A stretch of DNA of 64,000 nucleotides from positions 310,001-374,000 of the forward strand of contig CAVYQI010000007.1 in NCBI GenBank assembly GCA_963770635.1, written 5' to 3'. The position numbers were made by a program, and so were the translations under genes. Positions 8,278-16,005 of the stretch are shown here, one piece after another. The notes beneath the pieces are model-generated. The model saw nothing but the letters and a program-made list of their open reading frames with translations. It had not been told where the DNA came from and did not search any database. This DNA comes from DASZIT01 sp963770635 (GTDB taxonomy: Bacteria; Actinomycetota; Acidimicrobiia; Acidimicrobiales; RAAP-2). Positions within the stretch are counted from its first letter, which is position 1. Each line of letters starts with the position of its first letter.

Positions 8278-9182
8278 CCGACCAATCCAAGCCGGGCATC
8301 TACCAGATCGATCCGGGCTGGGGTGAGCCCCCCGGCGACCGGGTCGATCGGCCGGTGCTGGTCATCGCCCTGGACGGCTGGGTCGATGCCGGTCTCGGGT
8401 CTTCGGCGGCCATCACCGAGATGCTGAGCGCCTCCCCGACCATGCGGGTGGCGTCGTTCGACACCGAGGCCCTCATCGATCAGCGGGCCCGCCGCCCGAT
8501 CGCCCGCATCGTGGACGGCATCACCACCGAGCTCAGCTGGCCCAACATCCGGGTCCTGGCTGGGAAGGATCGGGTCGGGGCCGACATTCTCTACCTGACC
8601 GGACCCGAGCCCGACTTCGGGTGGCGATCGTTCATCGACGGGGTCGTCGATCTGGTCCGGCGCCTCGGCGTCCGCACCGTTGTCGGCCTCGGGGCGTTCC
8701 CGGCTCCGACCCCCCACACCCGACCGGTGCGGTTGGCGTCCACCGTTCCGCCCCAGTCGGCGGAACTGGCCGGGCGGGTCGGATTCGTGCAAGGCACCCT
8801 CGAAGTTCCGGCCGGGGTGCAGGCCGCCTTGGAGATCGCCCTCGGAAACGCCGGGGTGCCCACCATCGGGTTGTGGGCCCGGGTTCCCCATTATGTGTCA
8901 GCCATGCCGTTCCCCGAGGCCAGCGCGGCGTTGATCGAAGGCATGTGCGCCATCACCGGCATCGTCTTCGACACCTCGTCGTTGCGGGCGGCCGGCGAGG
9001 CATCCCGCCACCAGGTCGACGAGCTCATCTCCGGGAATACCGAGCACACCGCCATGGTCCAGCGCCTCGAATCGTCCATCGACTCCGAAGAGGGGGATCC
9101 CTTCGGGTTGTCGGACGAGGTGCCTACCGGTGACGAGATCGCCGCCGAGCTCGAGCAGTTCCTCAGAGGCGAAGGGTCGTAG
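8274..9182 (+). CDS. PAC2 family protein (proteasome assembly chaperone-like)
   Basis: 302 residues with GTG start overlapping the preceding stop. The N-terminal segment RPVLVIALDGWVDAGLGSS and the middle VVGLGAFPAPTPHTRPV are hallmark PAC2 motifs, and VPHYVSAMPFPEASAALIEGM matches the family's C-terminal part. The family is named for eukaryotic proteasome assembly chaperone 2. Actinobacteria have a 20S proteasome and usually one or two PAC2 proteins, whose role is not settled. The 3' end overlaps the convergent DUF1707 gene by 20 bases. Confidence 0.85.
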   Translation: MTDQSKPGIYQIDPGWGEPPGDRVDRPVLVIALDGWVDAGLGSSAAITEMLSASPTMRVASFDTEALIDQRARRPIARIVDGITTELSWPNIRVLAGKDRVGADILYLTGPEPDFGWRSFIDGVVDLVRRLGVRTVVGLGAFPAPTPHTRPVRLASTVPPQSAELAGRVGFVQGTLEVPAGVQAALEIALGNAGVPTIGLWARVPHYVSAMPFPEASAALIEGMCAITGIVFDTSSLRAAGEASRHQVDELISGNTEHTAMVQRLESSIDSEEGDPFGLSDEVPTGDEIAAELEQFLRGEGS

Positions 9183-9774
9183 TCCCGGTCGGGCTGCCCG
9201 GCCGCAGGACGACGGTCGTCCGGGTCATCGAGGCGCCCGAGTGGTTGTTGTGGTTGTTGGCCACGTGGGCGGCGTAGATCGACAGGGCCACGAACAGCGC
9301 GATCACCACGACGAGCAGAATGATCAGTTTCGTCCATCGGTTGGACCGGCCCTGGGCGGCAATTCCCGACGTCCGGGCCTGGACGCTACCCGGCACGACC
9401 GGGAGGTCGTCAGGCTTCCCGGTGAACCGCGAAGGTCTCCCGGGCTTGGTCGGCGTCGATGCGGTGAAGATCGGGAGCTCGGTGACAATCGTCTTCATCT
9501 CGTCGATGGTCGACGCCACGGCCAGATCGCCGAGCCGGGTCTCGTAGTCGTAGGGGCTGAGCAGTCCGCGTTCCATCGCGCTGTCGAGGAGACGGCCGTA
9601 GGTCTGGCGGTCTTCATCGGTGACCTCTGCCTGCGGATCCGCCGGTCGGTTGTCGGCGGGGCCGACCGGCGTCGCACCGGGCTCGGCGAGCTCCGGGATC
9701 GGCAGGGGGCTCGCGCCGTTGTCGGGTTTGACCCCATCCCCCTCGTCATCGACCACCTGAGGATTGTCGGCCAT
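9163..9774 (-). CDS. DUF1707 (SHOCT-like) single-pass membrane protein
   Basis: 203 residues from the ATG at 9774 (a GTG at 9795 would add seven). An acidic, proline-rich N-terminus precedes a DUF1707-like module, VTDEDRQTYGRLLDSAMERG with YDYETRLGDLAVASTIDEM, which resembles short helical oligomerisation domains of actinobacteria. After a basic linker a single hydrophobic segment (LIILLVVVIALFVALSIYAA) anchors the protein, leaving about 35 residues outside. The role is unknown; such proteins often act as small membrane-linked adaptors. It converges on the PAC2 gene and is divergent from the LLM oxidoreductase. Confidence 0.7.
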   Translation of the reverse strand: MADNPQVVDDEGDGVKPDNGASPLPIPELAEPGATPVGPADNRPADPQAEVTDEDRQTYGRLLDSAMERGLLSPYDYETRLGDLAVASTIDEMKTIVTELPIFTASTPTKPGRPSRFTGKPDDLPVVPGSVQARTSGIAAQGRSNRWTKLIILLVVVIALFVALSIYAAHVANNHNNHSGASMTRTTVVLRPGSPTGTTTLRL

Positions 9775-9795
9775 CGCCAGGGCTGGCGCAACCAC

Positions 9796-9801
9796 TACGG
9801 T
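9796..9801 (+). promoter_or_regulatory. -10 box TACGGT, leaderless promoter of the LLM gene
   Basis: TACGGT is followed by eight bases and the ATG at 9810; no ribosome-binding site. Confidence 0.4.
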
Positions 9802-9809
9802 GTCGTGCC

Positions 9810-10817
9810 ATGGAAATCGACGGAGGCATCGGGATGGATCCGGCCGGAGTCATCGAGGCGGCCACGCGGGCCGAGCTGGTCGGCTACGACGGGTTCTGGG
9901 TCCCGGAGACCAACCACGATCCCTTCCTCCCGCTGGCCTTGGCCGCCGAGCACACCGAGCGCATCACGCTCGGGACCGGGATCGCGGTGGCCTTCGCCCG
10001 CAACCCGATGAACCTGGCGGTGGTGGCCAACGACCTCCAGACCCTTTCCCAGGGTCGGTTCATCCTCGGCCTCGGGTCGCAGATCAAACCCCATATCGAG
10101 AAGCGTTTCTCGATGACCTGGTCCCATCCCGCCCCCCGGATGCGTGAGCTGATCTTGGCCATGCGGGCGATATGGGCCAGCTGGTCCGACGGGAGCCGGC
10201 TCGCCTTCCGCGGCGAGTTCTACCGGCACACGCTGATGACTCCGATGTTCGACCCGGGACCGAATGCGTTCGGCAATCCGAAGGTCTTCTTGGCCGCGGT
10301 CGGCGAGGTGATGACCGAAGTCGCCGGCGAGGTTGCCGACGGGCTGTTGGCCCACGGCTTCACCACCGAGCGGTATCTCCGGGAAGTTTCGATCCCCGCC
10401 TTCGAGCGGGGCCTGGCCCGGGGTGGGAAGAACCGGGCCGATGTCCAGATCTCCTATCCGGGCATGGTGGTGACCGGCCCCACCGAGAAGGAGTTCGCCG
10501 CCGCGGCCGCCGCGGTCAAGCGGCAGCTCGCCTTCTACGGGTCCACTCCCGCCTACCGGCCGGTCCTCGAGCTGCACGGCTGGGGAGACCTCCAGCCCGA
10601 GTTGAACACCCTGTCGAAGCGGGGCGAGTGGGCGAAGATGGCCGATCTGATCGACGACGACGTCCTCAACACCTTCGCGGTGGTCGGCGAGCTCGACGAG
10701 ATCCCCGGCAAGATCCTGGCTCGCTTCGGCGACCTGGTCGATCGCTTCAGCTTCTACACCCCCTATCAAGTCGAGCCCGAGCGATGGGCCGAGGTGCTGG
10801 CCAAGTTCAAGGTGTAG
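9810..10817 (+). CDS. F420-dependent LLM-class oxidoreductase
   Basis: 335 residues of luciferase-like monooxygenase fold. YDGFWVPETNHDPFLPLALAAEHTERITLGTGIAVAFARNP is the classic first half, and LGLGSQIKPHIEKRF with RMRELILAMRAIW follow. The layout matches the TIGR03617-type F420-dependent family, abundant in mycobacteria and Acidimicrobiia, which uses reduced deazaflavin F420 for hydride transfer to unknown substrates. No signal peptide. The nominal end of the convergent leuS frame overlaps it, but that overlap disappears if the leuS frameshift is corrected. Confidence 0.85.
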   Translation: MEIDGGIGMDPAGVIEAATRAELVGYDGFWVPETNHDPFLPLALAAEHTERITLGTGIAVAFARNPMNLAVVANDLQTLSQGRFILGLGSQIKPHIEKRFSMTWSHPAPRMRELILAMRAIWASWSDGSRLAFRGEFYRHTLMTPMFDPGPNAFGNPKVFLAAVGEVMTEVAGEVADGLLAHGFTTERYLREVSIPAFERGLARGGKNRADVQISYPGMVVTGPTEKEFAAAAAAVKRQLAFYGSTPAYRPVLELHGWGDLQPELNTLSKRGEWAKMADLIDDDVLNTFAVVGELDEIPGKILARFGDLVDRFSFYTPYQVEPERWAEVLAKFKV

Positions 10818-13351
10818 GTCGGCCTTCGAGCCCGCCGCCGGTCAGGGGACGACGTTGACCAGCCGGGGGGACGGCTGATGACCCGACGGGGGGCGCCGCC
10901 GGCCAGTTCGCCGACCACCTTGGGTGACGCCAACGCCAGGCGGGCGGCTTCATCCTCATCGATGTCGGGGTCCACTTCGATCCGGTCCCGCACCTTGCCA
11001 TTGACTTGCACCACCAGGGTGACCGTCTCCTCGATGGCCAACGCCGGATCCGAGACCGGCCAGGCGTGCACGTGGACGTGGTCGCCGTGCCGCCGCTCCC
11101 ACGCCTCGGCGGCCAGGTGCGGGGTCATCGGCGCCAACAACAGCAGCAGGGTGTCGACCGCCTCCCCCACCACGTCGGTATGGGCGTTTCCGCGGGCATA
11201 CGGCTGCACGACGTTGACGAATTCCATGCACGCCGCCACCGACGTGTTGTACGACCACCGCTCGTAGTCGCGGCTGACCCGGTCGATCAACCGGTGGGTT
11301 GCCCGCCGAATGCCCATGTCCTCCGGCGTCAACTCACCGCCCCGGCGCGCGGGTGCCTCTCCTTCGGAGGGGACCGCCAGGCGCCAGACCCGATCGAGAT
11401 AGCGGCCGCAACCGTCGATGACGCTGCCGGTCTGGTCGGTCCAGTCCATGTCGTCGGCTGGTGGCCCGACGAAGAGATGGAACAACCGGAGCGCGTCGGC
11501 GCCCACCGTGTTGAAGTAAGTCGACGGGGAGATCAGGTTCCCTCTCGACTTGGACATCTTCTTCCCGTCCATCCTGATCATTCCCTGGGTGAACAGCTGG
11601 TCGAAGGGCTCCCGCAGCTGGTAGGGAGCCACCCCGAGGTCGGCCAGCGCCTTGGTGTAGAAGCGGGCATAGAGGAGGTGGAGGATGGCGTGCTCGATGC
11701 CGCCGATGTACTGACGGACCGGCATCCAGTGTCGGGCCATCTCCGGGTCGAACGGCTTCTCGGTGTCCCACGGGTCGGTGAACCTCAAGAAGTACCAGGA
11801 GGAGTCCACGAAGGTGTCCATGGTGTCGGTTTCCCGAACGGCCGGCCCGCCGCAGATCGGACAGGTGGTCTCGAGGAATGCCAGGTTGCTGGCCAGGGGC
11901 GACTGGCCGGTGGGAAGGAACTCGACATCGTCGGGGGCGAGCACCGGAAGCTGGTCGTCGGGCACCGGCACGATCCCGTGATCCGGGCAGTAGACGACGG
12001 GGATGGGGCAACCCCAGAACCGCTGCCGGGACACCAGCCAGTCGCGCAAGCGGTAGTTGACCTTGGCCCGGCCGATCCCCTTCGACTCGAGCCACTCGGT
12101 GGCTCTGGCCTTGGCGGTGGGAATGTCGAGCCCGTTGAGCCAATCGCTGTTGATCTTCTCGCCCGGACCGGTGTACGCACCTCCGGGTCCGCCATCGGGC
12201 CCCCCGTGCTCCTCCCAGCCTTCCGGCGGTTGGACGGTGCGAACATAAGGAAGCCCGTAGGCCTCGGCGAAATCCCAGTCCCGGGCGTCCTCGGCCGGGA
12301 CGGCCATGATGGCTCCGGTGCCATAGCCCATCAGCACGTAGTCGGCCACGTAGACGGGCACCGGGTGCCCGGTAAACGGGTTGATCACGGAAGAGCCGGT
12401 GAAGGCTCCTCGTTTGGCCAGGCCGGCGGTACCGCTTTCCGACATCCGCTCGACATCGGAGCTGGCCGCGGCCAGGGACCGGACGGCTTCGACCGCCTCC
12501 CGGTGCTCGGGGGTGGTGAGCTCGTCGACCAGAGGGTGCTCAGGGGCCACCACCGCGTAGGTCATGCCAAAGGAGGTGTCCGGCCGGGTGGTGTACACGG
12601 TCAGGGCCAATGGCGGGCGGCCGTCGGATCTGTCTCGCCCCTCCACGATCAGGTCGAACTCCGCGCCTTCCGACCGGCCGATCCAGTTGCGTTGCATCGT
12701 TTTGACCCGATCCGGCCAGTCGAGGTCGTCGAGGTCGTCCAACAGCTCGTCGGCGTACTCGGTGATCCGGAAGAACCACTGCTCCAGATCGCGCTTGATG
12801 ACCAGGTCGCCCGAGCGCTCACAGGTGCCGTCGGGGAGCACCTGCTCATTGGCCAGCACCGTCTGGCAGCCCGGGCACCAGTTGACCTGGGCCTTGTGCC
12901 GATAGGCGAGGCCGGCGGCCAGGAGCTTGTTGAAGATGAACTGATTCCACCTGATGTATTCCGGGTCGTGGCTCCGGATCTCTCGCCGCCAGTCGTACAC
13001 GGCCCCGAGGGAGAGGATCGATTCCTTCAATTCGGCAATCCGGGCCTCGGTGAAGATCCGGGGATGGGTGCCCGTCTTGATGGCGGCGTTCTCCGCCGGC
13101 AACCCGAACGAATCGAACCCGAACGGAGACAGCACGGCGTAGCCGAGCATGGTCCGGTGGCGCACCAGGAGATCCCCGAAGGTGTAATTCCGCACATGGC
13201 CCATGTGGGCCGGCCCGGAGGGATACGGATACATGGTGAGCACGTACCAGGGGGGGCGCGGGTCATCATTGTCCACCTGGTAGGTGCCTTCCTCCGCCCA
13301 GCGGCGCTGCCATTTCTTCTCGATGTCGATGACGTCGTAAGCCCGTGCCAT
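10766..13351 (-). CDS. leuS: Leucyl-tRNA synthetase (3'-end frameshift)
   Basis: Class I synthetase charging tRNA-Leu, 861 residues as read. The HIGH motif appears as PAHMGH and KMSKS as KKMSKSRGN. The CP1 editing domain carries TTRPDTSFGM, and zinc-type cysteines lie in WCPGCQTVL and TCPICGG. The C-terminal domain reads VNGKVRDRIEVDPD, then the frame degenerates. One extra C in the minus-strand run CCCCCC (plus-strand G run near 10865-10870) would restore RPPRLVNVVP and a stop at 10842, the normal LeuRS ending. The native gene therefore probably spans 10842-13351 and the read-through to 10766 is an artefact. The start is set by a TACGAT box eight bases upstream. Confidence 0.93.
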   Translation of the reverse strand: MARAYDVIDIEKKWQRRWAEEGTYQVDNDDPRPPWYVLTMYPYPSGPAHMGHVRNYTFGDLLVRHRTMLGYAVLSPFGFDSFGLPAENAAIKTGTHPRIFTEARIAELKESILSLGAVYDWRREIRSHDPEYIRWNQFIFNKLLAAGLAYRHKAQVNWCPGCQTVLANEQVLPDGTCERSGDLVIKRDLEQWFFRITEYADELLDDLDDLDWPDRVKTMQRNWIGRSEGAEFDLIVEGRDRSDGRPPLALTVYTTRPDTSFGMTYAVVAPEHPLVDELTTPEHREAVEAVRSLAAASSDVERMSESGTAGLAKRGAFTGSSVINPFTGHPVPVYVADYVLMGYGTGAIMAVPAEDARDWDFAEAYGLPYVRTVQPPEGWEEHGGPDGGPGGAYTGPGEKINSDWLNGLDIPTAKARATEWLESKGIGRAKVNYRLRDWLVSRQRFWGCPIPVVYCPDHGIVPVPDDQLPVLAPDDVEFLPTGQSPLASNLAFLETTCPICGGPAVRETDTMDTFVDSSWYFLRFTDPWDTEKPFDPEMARHWMPVRQYIGGIEHAILHLLYARFYTKALADLGVAPYQLREPFDQLFTQGMIRMDGKKMSKSRGNLISPSTYFNTVGADALRLFHLFVGPPADDMDWTDQTGSVIDGCGRYLDRVWRLAVPSEGEAPARRGGELTPEDMGIRRATHRLIDRVSRDYERWSYNTSVAACMEFVNVVQPYARGNAHTDVVGEAVDTLLLLLAPMTPHLAAEAWERRHGDHVHVHAWPVSDPALAIEETVTLVVQVNGKVRDRIEVDPDIDEDEAARLALASPKVVGELAGGAPRRVISRPPGWSTSSPDRRRARRPTYTLNLASTSAHRSGST

Positions 13352-13359
13352 TGCCGATG

Positions 13360-13365
13360 ATCGTA
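13360..13365 (-). promoter_or_regulatory. -10 box TACGAT, leaderless promoter of leuS
   Basis: Minus-strand TACGAT, eight-base spacer, then the leuS ATG at 13351. Confidence 0.4.
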
Positions 13366-13509
13366 CCGGGACCGAAACCCGGGATCGGCAACGACGACCC
13401 GGTTAGCGCTGCCCGACAGGCGATCCCGGCCGGCGGAACCACCTTGTTCCGCTTTGAGCGCGCGGCTGTCTGTCTCCGTTCGGCTCGGGGCGGCTTCAGC
13501 CGGAGGGCT

Positions 13510-13515
13510 GATAAT
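13510..13515 (+). promoter_or_regulatory. -10 box GATAAT of the tRNA-Ala gene
   Basis: GATAAT lies 14 bases before the mature tRNA 5' end, suitable for a transcript with a short 5' leader trimmed by RNase P. No clear -35 element is visible. Confidence 0.35.
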
Positions 13516-13529
13516 GTGACACGGCCTTC

Positions 13530-13603
13530 GGGGGCGTAGCTCAGCTGGTAGAGCGCCTGACTGGCAGTCAGGAGGTTCGAGGGTTCGAGTCCCTTCGCCT
13601 CCA
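13530..13603 (+). tRNA. tRNA-Ala (anticodon GGC)
   Basis: A full cloverleaf can be drawn. Acceptor GGGGGCG pairs with CGCCTCC (13596-13602), D arm GCTC/GAGC, anticodon stem CCTGA/TCAGG around loop CTGGCAG, and T arm GAGGG/CCCTT around TTCGAGT. The anticodon is GGC, and position 3:70 is G-U, the alanine identity element, so the assignment is firm. The discriminator is A at 13603 and CC follows, but a complete encoded CCA is not present. Confidence 0.95.
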
Positions 13604-13617
13604 CCGTAGGAGTCACG

Positions 13618-13647
13618 GCAGAAACCCCTCCTCGGAGGGGTTTCTGC
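13618..13647 (+). terminator. Strong hairpin terminator after tRNA-Ala
   Basis: Perfect 14-bp inverted repeat GCAGAAACCCCTCC / GGAGGGGTTTCTGC with a two-base centre, beginning 14 bases after the tRNA. There is no long T tract after it, so termination efficiency is inferred from stem strength; it could act in both directions. Confidence 0.6.
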
Positions 13648-13750
13648 GGTGCAGGGGGCGTCGGCCTGGGTGTGGAAAGCAGGTCCGAGGGTTCGAGGTC
13701 CGGACCCGCGACTCGGGACCTTGAACCGCCGGAGGGTTTCGGCGCCAAGC

Positions 13751-13756
13751 TACGGT
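13751..13756 (+). promoter_or_regulatory. -10 box TACGGT, leaderless promoter
   Basis: TACGGT, seven-base spacer GGCGGCC, then the ATG at 13764; it favours this ATG over a GTG at 13755. Confidence 0.4.
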
Positions 13757-13763
13757 GGCGGCC

Positions 13764-14141
13764 ATGGACTGGTCATCGTGGGCAAGCAATCTCGAGGTGG
13801 CGCTGGGTCCCGAAGGCGACTTCCCTTCGTTCTTCGCTCCCGGTGCCCTCTTCAGCGATCCGGTCAACGCCCCCACTTCGGACATCGCCTCCATCGAGGA
13901 GATGACCAAGGCGTCATTCCCCGATTGGCGGCAACAGATCGTGTCCGTCCACGGTGACGATGTCGGTGGATCCTTCGAATGGATCGGACGGGGAACGCTC
14001 GGCGGGACCATACCGATCGAAATTCACGGATGCACGGTGGTCGATATCGACGAACGTGGTCTGGTGACCCGATGGCGCGACTATTTCAACCTCAAGGAGA
14101 TCGAGGCGCAGGTCGGCCGGTCACCAACCACATCGGGCTGA
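13764..14141 (+). CDS. SnoaL/NTF2-like small protein
   Basis: 125 residues with the cone-shaped NTF2-like fold pattern: an N-terminal helix (WSSWASNLEVAL), ALFSDPVNAPTSDIASIEEM, central strands, and the ending TVVDIDERGLVTRWRDYFNL. That ending is the common C-terminal strand pair of SnoaL-like ketosteroid-isomerase relatives. The substrate is unknown; such proteins are isomerases, hydrolases or binding proteins. No signal peptide. It lies downstream of the tRNA terminator under its own promoter. Confidence 0.7.
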   Translation: MDWSSWASNLEVALGPEGDFPSFFAPGALFSDPVNAPTSDIASIEEMTKASFPDWRQQIVSVHGDDVGGSFEWIGRGTLGGTIPIEIHGCTVVDIDERGLVTRWRDYFNLKEIEAQVGRSPTTSG

Positions 14142-14264
14142 GCCGAGGTTGCTCCCGCCCTTTGGTGCCCGGACCCGAGGATCCGGCTGCTGATGCCAGT
14201 GAGATGCCCCGGTGACCGGGAGGCATGACCGATAGCATCACCAGTAAAGGAACAGGAACCATTC

Positions 14265-14948
14265 ATGGGCTTGGACCCACCGATCACCGAGATCGCCGAC
14301 GGCGACACCACCTGGCGTTTTGACCGTTCGTTCCTCAACTCGAACTGGACCTGCATCTGGGGCCGCGGTTGCCTGGGCATCCTGCCCGAACCCGCGGCAG
14401 AGCTTGGCCAAGGCTGTTGCTCGATGGGCGCCGGTATCGACGGCATCGACGAGGCCCGTCGCATCAGTGCGCTGGCGGCGACGTTGGACCCATCTCGCTT
14501 CGAACACCACGCGGCGGCTTCCGAAGGCGGCGTGTTCGGCGACTTCAACCGCGCCAACACCCGGGTGGTCGACGGCGCCTGCATCTTCCTCAACCGACCC
14601 GGTTTTGAAGGTGGCGCCGGTTGTGCGCTCCACCTCGCTGCCCTCGACTCAGGCGAGTCGCCCATCGACTTCAAGCCATCGGTCTGCTGGCAGCTGCCCA
14701 TCAAGGTGGATTGGGAAACCGGGGACGACGGGACCGAAGTGGCAACCGTTCGGGGGTGGACCAGGGGGGACTGGGGCCCGGAAGGCGACACCATGGCATG
14801 GTGCTGCACGGAGGGCACTCGGGCCTACATCGGCGACCAGCCGGTGATCGAGACGATGGCCGAAGAACTGGACGCCATCGTCGGTACCGAGGTGTTTGTC
14901 GAGCTTCGGCGGCGGCTCGATGGCCATGACGAAGCAGGTTCGCCATAA
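14265..14948 (+). CDS. Conserved cysteine-rich protein (possible metal-cluster site)
   Basis: 227 residues preceded by AAGGAACAGGA at ribosome-binding distance. Cysteines cluster in four places: NWTCIWGRGCLG, LGQGCCSMG, DGACIFLNRPGF with GGAGCALHLAA, and PSVCWQLPI. A late MAWCCTEG adds a pair. The GxGCAxH...KPxxCWxLP arrangement resembles YkgJ/DUF3109-like cysteine-cluster proteins thought to bind zinc or iron-sulfur, but I cannot assign the family with certainty. No signal peptide or membrane helix. It is nearly adjacent (10 bp) to the convergent PrmC-like gene. Confidence 0.6.
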   Translation: MGLDPPITEIADGDTTWRFDRSFLNSNWTCIWGRGCLGILPEPAAELGQGCCSMGAGIDGIDEARRISALAATLDPSRFEHHAAASEGGVFGDFNRANTRVVDGACIFLNRPGFEGGAGCALHLAALDSGESPIDFKPSVCWQLPIKVDWETGDDGTEVATVRGWTRGDWGPEGDTMAWCCTEGTRAYIGDQPVIETMAEELDAIVGTEVFVELRRRLDGHDEAGSP

Positions 14949-14958
14949 AGCCCCTGTC

Positions 14959-15741
14959 TCATGGAAGCGCGACGGCCTCGACGCCCCTCGGATCACCGTC
15001 CGCATCGGATAGGAACCGGATGGAGCCGAAGTGCTCCGCCTCGAGGATCGTGGCGAGAACCTCGGGTTGATCGCCGCCGATCTCGAAGAGCAGGTGCCCG
15101 GCGGTTCGGAGCCACGGCCGAGCCTCGGTGACGGCGCGCATAACGATGGCCAGACCATCGACTCCGCCGTCGAGGGCAGTGGATGGTTCGAAGTCGCGGA
15201 CATCACGGGGTAGGTACTCGATCTCATCGGTCGGCACGTAGGGAAGCACCGCCACGATCACGTCGACAGAGCCTTTCCAAGATGGCGGCACGCCGTCGAA
15301 GAGGTCGCCCTCGGCGACCGCCACCCCATTGCTACGAGCACAGCCGGCGGCGACCGGGTCGCTGTCGGTGCCGAGGACCGATGCGTTCGGGGTGCGGTTC
15401 AAGAGCACGCAGGCGATCGCGCCGCTTCCGGTGCCCAGGTCGATGGCCCGCCCATCCGATGGGAGTAGCTCCGCCGCCCGTTCCGCCAATGGCTCGGTCT
15501 GCCAGCGGGGCACGTAGACGCCGGCGGTAACGGCAATCAGAAGTCCGCAGAACCGCGTCGATCCGGTGATCCAGGCCAGCGGCTCACCCGTCGATCGCCG
15601 CTCGACGAGCGCCGCCAATGTCTCGTCATCGCCCTCGGCGGAGGCAGCGAGTTCTGCCACTTCCTCACCGGGTGCGATGCATCCGGCTGCGCTGAGTTTT
15701 TGCACGGCGTCCGAAAGGGCGCTCGTCGAGGGCCGGTACAT
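14959..15741 (-). CDS. PrmC/HemK-like protein N5-glutamine methyltransferase paralogue
   Basis: 260 residues. An N-terminal helical domain (ERRSTGEPLAWITGSTRFCG) is the substrate-recognition part of PrmC proteins, followed by YVPRWQTEPLAERA and the SAM-binding motif AIDLGTGSGAIACVLL. The catalytic NPPY tetrapeptide that orients the glutamine amide is replaced by VLPY (AVLPYVPTDEIEYLP). This variant is characteristic of the PrmC-related actinobacterial subfamily (TIGR03704), distinct from the release-factor methyltransferase encoded next to prfA. Substrate is therefore uncertain. Confidence 0.75.
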   Translation of the reverse strand: MYRPSTSALSDAVQKLSAAGCIAPGEEVAELAASAEGDDETLAALVERRSTGEPLAWITGSTRFCGLLIAVTAGVYVPRWQTEPLAERAAELLPSDGRAIDLGTGSGAIACVLLNRTPNASVLGTDSDPVAAGCARSNGVAVAEGDLFDGVPPSWKGSVDVIVAVLPYVPTDEIEYLPRDVRDFEPSTALDGGVDGLAIVMRAVTEARPWLRTAGHLLFEIGGDQPEVLATILEAEHFGSIRFLSDADGDPRGVEAVALP

Positions 15742-16005
15742 CGCCCGATTGAATCACGGTTAGGTCATCGGCCTCCTCCAACCCGTCATTTCGACCCTGA
15801 GGACTTCCGGCCCTAAAGGACTCGACCGGTGGCGTCGATGATGACTAGGTAGTTGCGAAAGGCAAATAGGAACAGGCACGCGCGTGTCGGTCAAGGGAAT
15901 GTGACCGGTGCGGTGACAGATGTTTCGCACAATCGGGTTGATGGTGGGCATCGAACGGCACTGGGCCGTTTCGTCGGCGCGCTCGAAGTTAACGGGAAGG
16001 GACGA

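Noticed and set aside
11006..13360. A 784-codon open frame antisense to leuS
   Set aside because: High-GC shadow of the leuS codons; no domain motifs, and leuS is certain on the other strand.
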